DNA of 26,291 nt, taken from assembly GCA_052145775.1 (NCBI GenBank), contig JBKQNY010000012.1, positions 1 to 26,291 on the forward strand, written 5' to 3'. The translations under genes and the position numbers were made by a program. The notes beneath the pieces were generated by a model, which saw only the letters and a list, made by a program, of their open reading frames with translations, ran no database searches and had not been told where the DNA came from. Source of the stretch: CAVYPR01 sp052145775. Its GTDB lineage: Bacteria > Actinomycetota > Acidimicrobiia > Acidimicrobiales > RAAP-2. Below, one piece after another: positions 20,937-26,291 of this stretch (the first letter of the stretch is position 1; the number at the start of each line of letters is the position of its first letter).

Positions 20937-22094
20937 ATGCCCACCCCCAGAGAGCTGCTCAACCAGGCCAAGCAGGTCGTCGACGAGGTCGATACGGCCG
21001 AGGCCGAGTCCCGCCTGGGCGGGGCCACCTTCCTCGACGTCCGCGAGCCCGAGGAGTACCAGCAGGGCGCCATCGCCGGGGCCGTGCACATCCCCAGGGG
21101 CCAGCTCGAGTTCTCGGTCGAGTCGCGCCTGCCCGAAAAGGGGGACCCGGTCGTCGTCTACTGCGCCTCGGGCATCCGCTCGGTGTTCGCGGCCCGGACG
21201 CTGGGCGAGCTCGGCTACACCCAGGTGGCCTCGATGGCCGGTGGCTTCAACCGCTGGAAGGACGACGGCCGGCCGTGGGAGGCGCCGCGCACGCTCACCC
21301 CCGACCAGCGCAACCGCTACCAGCGCCACCTGCTCATGGCCGACGTGGGCGAGAGGGGCCAGCTGAAGCTGCTCGACTCCAAGGTCCTCCTGCTCGGGGC
21401 GGGCGGCCTCGGCTCCCCGGCCGCGCTCTACCTGGCGGCGGCGGGGGTGGGCACGCTCGGGATCATCGACATGGACGTCGTCGACGAGTCGAACCTGCAG
21501 CGCCAGATCCTGCACAACATGGACCGCATCGGGGAGCGCAAGGTCGACTCGGCCAAGAAGACGCTGACCCTGCTCAACCCCGACGTCGACGTCGCCACCT
21601 ACGACGTGCGGCTCGGGGCGGACAACGTGCTCGAGATCATCGACGGCTACGACCTGATCGTCGACGGCACCGACAACTTCCCGACCCGGTACCTGGTGAA
21701 CGACGCCTCCTTGGTCAAGCGGATCCCGGTGGTGCACGGGTCGATTTTCCAGTTCGAGGGGCAGGTCACGGTCTTCGACCCCTACAACGGACCCTGCTAC
21801 CGCTGCCTCATCCCCGTGCCTCCCCCGGCCGAGCAGGCCCCGTCGTGCGCCGAGGCCGGCGTCCTCGGCGTGCTCCCCGGCATCATCGGGTCCATCCAGG
21901 CGGTCGAGGCGATCAAGATGCTGCTCGGACTGGGCGACCCGCTGGTGGGCCGGCTGCTCGCCTACGACGCGCTCGACGAGTCGTTCCGGACGTTCAAGGT
22001 GCGCCGCGACCCGGCCTGCCCGGCCTGCGGACCCGACGCCGGCGAGATCGTCATCGCCGAGTACGACGACCTCTGCATGCCCCACCGCCACTGA
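20937..22094 (+). CDS. Rhodanese-MoeB/ThiF sulfur-carrier adenylyltransferase
   Basis: The enzyme adenylates the C-terminal Gly-Gly of a small ubiquitin-like sulfur carrier (MoaD, ThiS or CysO type) and, through rhodanese, may supply sulfur. Residues 1 to about 115 form a rhodanese domain with active-site C76 (YCASGIRS). Residues 120-385 form the E1-like domain: GAGGLGSP at 154-161, D180, NLQRQ at 186-190, zinc cysteines C287/C290 (CYRC) and C361/C364 (CPAC), and the conserved C304 (APSCAEAGVLG). In the better-known MoeZ the rhodanese domain is at the C-terminus, so the order here is reversed. The ATG at 20937 has GGAGG 6 nt upstream; an in-frame ATG at 20880 would add 19 residues of low complexity. 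The carrier protein is not in the window. Confidence 0.92.
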   Translation: MPTPRELLNQAKQVVDEVDTAEAESRLGGATFLDVREPEEYQQGAIAGAVHIPRGQLEFSVESRLPEKGDPVVVYCASGIRSVFAARTLGELGYTQVASMAGGFNRWKDDGRPWEAPRTLTPDQRNRYQRHLLMADVGERGQLKLLDSKVLLLGAGGLGSPAALYLAAAGVGTLGIIDMDVVDESNLQRQILHNMDRIGERKVDSAKKTLTLLNPDVDVATYDVRLGADNVLEIIDGYDLIVDGTDNFPTRYLVNDASLVKRIPVVHGSIFQFEGQVTVFDPYNGPCYRCLIPVPPPAEQAPSCAEAGVLGVLPGIIGSIQAVEAIKMLLGLGDPLVGRLLAYDALDESFRTFKVRRDPACPACGPDAGEIVIAEYDDLCMPHRH

Positions 22095-22096
22095 GG

Positions 22097-22132
22097 CGGC
22101 CGGCGGTGCCGGGCCGGCGTAGCCGCCGGCCG
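22097..22132 (+). terminator. Strong GC hairpin after moeB
   Basis: CGGCCGGCGG (22097-22106) and CCGCCGGCCG (22123-22132) form a perfect 10-bp stem with a 16-nt loop, starting 2 nt after the stop codon. There is no U-tract. Confidence 0.55.
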
Positions 22133-22213
22133 TGCCGTCGCAAGAGTCGAGCAGCGGCGTGGGGTCCACATGGACCCGTCCCGGACCCGTGCGGATTGCG
22201 CGAACCGGTGCCG

Positions 22214-22219
22214 TAGGCT
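22214..22219 (+). promoter_or_regulatory. -10 box of the mutase gene, leaderless
   Basis: TAGGCT is followed by exactly 6 nt and the ATG at 22226, so transcription probably starts on the start codon. Confidence 0.5.
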
Positions 22220-22225
22220 TTGGTC

Positions 22226-23821
<1,596 letters not shown>

Positions 23822-23839
23822 CGGCCGGGGCGCCGGGGG

Positions 23840-24175
23840 TCAGGCCCGCGCCGCCTCGGTGAAGTGCTCGACGGTGGGGAACGGCTCGTAGAAGTGGTGG
23901 AGGAGCCGGCGCCACTCGTTGTAGGCGGGCGATCCCCGGAACCCGCCGGTGTGGTCCTCCAGCGTCCCCCAGCCCACCAGCAGCAGGTAGCGGTTGGGCC
24001 GCTCCAGGCAGCGGTCGAGGCGCAGCCAGCGGAACCCCGGGGCCGAGGCGATGTACTGACGGGCCTCGGCGAAGGCGAGCTCGAACGCCGCCTCCCGGCC
24101 GGGCGCGACGTCGAGGACGGCGTGCTCGAGCACCCCGTGGCCGTCCGGACCCGGCCCGCCTTCCGTCGGGCTCAC
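23840..24175 (-). CDS. ABM-superfamily small protein (antibiotic biosynthesis monooxygenase-like)
   Basis: This 111-aa protein has the ferredoxin-like dimeric alpha/beta-barrel pattern of the ABM family: VLEHAVLDVAPGREAAFELAFAEA, then GFRWLRLDRCLERPNRYLLLVGWGTLEDH, then FRGSPAYNEWRRLLHHFYEPFP. Members range from monooxygenases and haem-degrading enzymes to proteins of unknown role, so the function is open. The GTG start overlaps the stop of the upstream M20 gene as GTGA, implying coupled translation and perhaps a shared pathway. It is convergent with the mutase gene across 18 nt. Confidence 0.82.
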   Translation of the reverse strand: MSPTEGGPGPDGHGVLEHAVLDVAPGREAAFELAFAEARQYIASAPGFRWLRLDRCLERPNRYLLLVGWGTLEDHTGGFRGSPAYNEWRRLLHHFYEPFPTVEHFTEAARA

Positions 24176-25353
24176 GACGCCGGGGCCACAAGGCGGCTGC
24201 GCAGCTCCTCGGAGGTGGCGGCGTCGATGGCCGTCCAGGCCATGGCCAGGGCCCCGTCGCGCACGGCGGCGTCGGCCGAGGGGGTGACGCAGGCGGCGGC
24301 GAAGGCCGGCTGGTGGTTGACCGCCCCGCCGGACTCGATCGCCATGAGCGGGTGGATCGAGGGGACGGCCAGCGACTCGTTGGCCATGTCGGTGGAGAGC
24401 GTCGGCGGCGGTTCGCCCCGGTCGTCGAGGGTGAACCGCCGTCCCAGGGCCTCGGCGTTGGCCCGGTAGGCGGCCAGCAGGCCCCCGTCGGACTCCATGT
24501 GGGAGTAGGGGGGGCAGAGCTCCTCGTAGGAGACGGCGCACCCGGTGGCCAGGGCCCCGGCGTCGAAGCACGCCTGCACCCTGGGCTCGAGCTCGGCCAG
24601 GCCGCCGGCGGTGCGTGACCGGCACATGAAGCGTCCCGCCGCCGACCCCGGCACGACGTTGGCCGCCCGGCCTCCGTCGGTCACCACGCCGTGCACCTGG
24701 TCGCCGGGGCGCAGGTGCTGGCGCAGGAGGCCGATGGCCACCTGGGACACGGTCATGGCGTCCAGGGCGTTGATCCCCTCCCACGGCGCGGCCGAGGCGT
24801 GGGCCTCGCGCCCGGCGAAGCGGACGTCGAAGTGGGAGACGGCCAGGCAGGTCGCCTCCAGCCGCTCGTCGGGCCAGGGGTGCACCATCATCGCCGCGTG
24901 CACCCCGTCGAACCCGCCCCGGTCGAGCATGTGGACCTTGCCGCCCCCGCCCTCCTCGGCCGGGGTCCCGAGCACCACCACGGTCAGGCCGACGTCGTCG
25001 GCCACCTCGGCCAGGGCCAGGCCGGCGCCCACCGCGGCGGCGGCGATGATGTTGTGGCCGCAGGCGTGGCCCACCCCGGGCAGGGCGTCGTACTCGGCGC
25101 AGACGGCCACCACCAGCGGGCCGGACCCGGCCCGGGCGGAGAAGGCGGTCGGCAGGTCGCAGACCCCCTCGGTGACGTCCATCCCGCCGTCGGCCAGGGC
25201 GCCGGCCACGGCCGCCGCGGACCACCGCTCCTCGAAGCAGGTCTCGGGGTGGCGGTGGACCTCGTGGGAGAGGGCGACGAGGGCGTCGAGCCGGCCGCGC
25301 ACCGACGCCTCGGCGGCGGCCTTGGGACCACCGGCGGGAGTGGAGGCGGCCAC
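24172..25353 (-). CDS. M20-family amidohydrolase/metallopeptidase
   Basis: The 393-aa zinc hydrolase probably removes an acyl or amino-acid group from an amide, as in HipO/AbgB-type aminoacylases. M20D signatures are visible: metal ligands C98 and H100 in GHACGHN, the PAEE glutamates at 133-134, H158 (MVHPWP) and the AHAS motif of the lid/dimerisation domain near 185. No signal peptide is seen, so it is cytoplasmic. I chose the GTG at 25353, which lies 13 nt after the carboxylase stop; the frame stays open to 25440, but that stretch overlaps the biotin domain and is low complexity. There is no clear Shine-Dalgarno. It probably belongs to one transcript with the carboxylase and the ABM gene. 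Confidence 0.88.
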   Translation of the reverse strand: MAASTPAGGPKAAAEASVRGRLDALVALSHEVHRHPETCFEERWSAAAVAGALADGGMDVTEGVCDLPTAFSARAGSGPLVVAVCAEYDALPGVGHACGHNIIAAAAVGAGLALAEVADDVGLTVVVLGTPAEEGGGGKVHMLDRGGFDGVHAAMMVHPWPDERLEATCLAVSHFDVRFAGREAHASAAPWEGINALDAMTVSQVAIGLLRQHLRPGDQVHGVVTDGGRAANVVPGSAAGRFMCRSRTAGGLAELEPRVQACFDAGALATGCAVSYEELCPPYSHMESDGGLLAAYRANAEALGRRFTLDDRGEPPPTLSTDMANESLAVPSIHPLMAIESGGAVNHQPAFAAACVTPSADAAVRDGALAMAWTAIDAATSEELRSRLVAPAS

Positions 25354-25366
25354 CGGGCGGCCGGCG

Positions 25367-26179
<813 letters not shown>

Positions 26180-26181
26180 CG

Positions 26182-26291
26182 TCCCAGCCCGCGGGCCCGC
26201 AAGTACGTGTAAACCTGCTCGCGCGGGGTGAGGTGGAAGAACGGCTTCCCCTCCTGCGGCACGACCGCGATGTACGGTCGGGCCTTCTCGG
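26182..26291 (-). CDS. Fragment resembling an ABC-transporter ATPase (Q-loop region); runs off right edge
   Basis: In a frame different from that of the carboxylase, the last 110 nt encode EKARPYIAVVPQEGKPFF followed by HLTPREQVYTYLRARGLG. The pattern IAVVPQE...LTPREQVYTYLRARGL is that of the Q-loop and following helix of ABC ATPases of the multidrug-export type. Almost every codon ends in G or C, so this is real coding sequence, not noise. It reads straight into the carboxylase region, where it goes out of frame. Only 36 codons are present, without Walker or signature motifs, so the family call is tentative. Confidence 0.45.

Overview
The window is GC-rich with strong G/C preference at third codon positions. 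It reads as an actinobacterial chromosome, most likely Acidimicrobiia-like. The evidence is the homodimeric-type AceE, a DUF2510 membrane protein, the PduO-type cobalamin adenosyltransferase beside MetH, frequent GTG/TTG starts, and many genes whose start codon sits only 6-9 nt after a TAnnnT -10 box with no Shine-Dalgarno (leaderless transcripts). The taxonomic call is inference.

Layout. 1-8053 is mainly central and lipoyl metabolism: the start of aceE (minus, runs off the left edge), rnhA, an HSD10-type SDR and an aldo/keto reductase, then lpdA, an E2 acyltransferase with very long Pro/Ala linkers, and one reading frame carrying both LipB and LipA. Together these supply E1, E2 and E3 of a 2-oxoacid dehydrogenase and the pathway that lipoylates E2. 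A possible 30-codon leaderless leader ORF overlaps the lpdA start. 8056-12770 holds a DUF2510 membrane protein, metH (minus) and, divergently, an ATP:cob(I)alamin adenosyltransferase followed by a leucyl aminopeptidase. 14392-15230 holds an unrecognised 220-aa protein and tRNA-Thr(UGU).

15564-16784 is a Fic-domain protein with an autoinhibitory motif and C-terminal winged helix, preceded by an AT-rich promoter with a spaced dyad; it looks acquired. 16916-20150 is a three-gene minus-strand operon, SDR - TetR regulator - class III aminotransferase fused to an SCP2 lipid-binding domain, with its own promoter and a candidate operator. This fusion is the most unusual protein in the window and suggests a transaminase for a hydrophobic substrate. 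A nitroreductase-family gene lies upstream.

20937-23821 holds a MoeB/ThiF-type sulfur-carrier adenylyltransferase with its rhodanese domain at the N-terminus and a methylmalonyl-CoA mutase large subunit lacking a B12 domain. The minus strand from 26291 to 23840 carries the C-terminal part of a biotin-dependent acyl-CoA carboxylase alpha subunit, an M20 amidohydrolase and an ABM-family protein, tightly packed. At about 26174-26190 the carboxylase frame stops making sense and another frame, resembling an ABC-transporter ATPase, takes over: a rearrangement or an assembly chimera.

Themes: lipoate-dependent dehydrogenase assembly, B12-dependent methionine and methylmalonyl-CoA metabolism with a biotin carboxylase, and one candidate new pathway (the SDR/TetR/aminotransferase-SCP2 operon).
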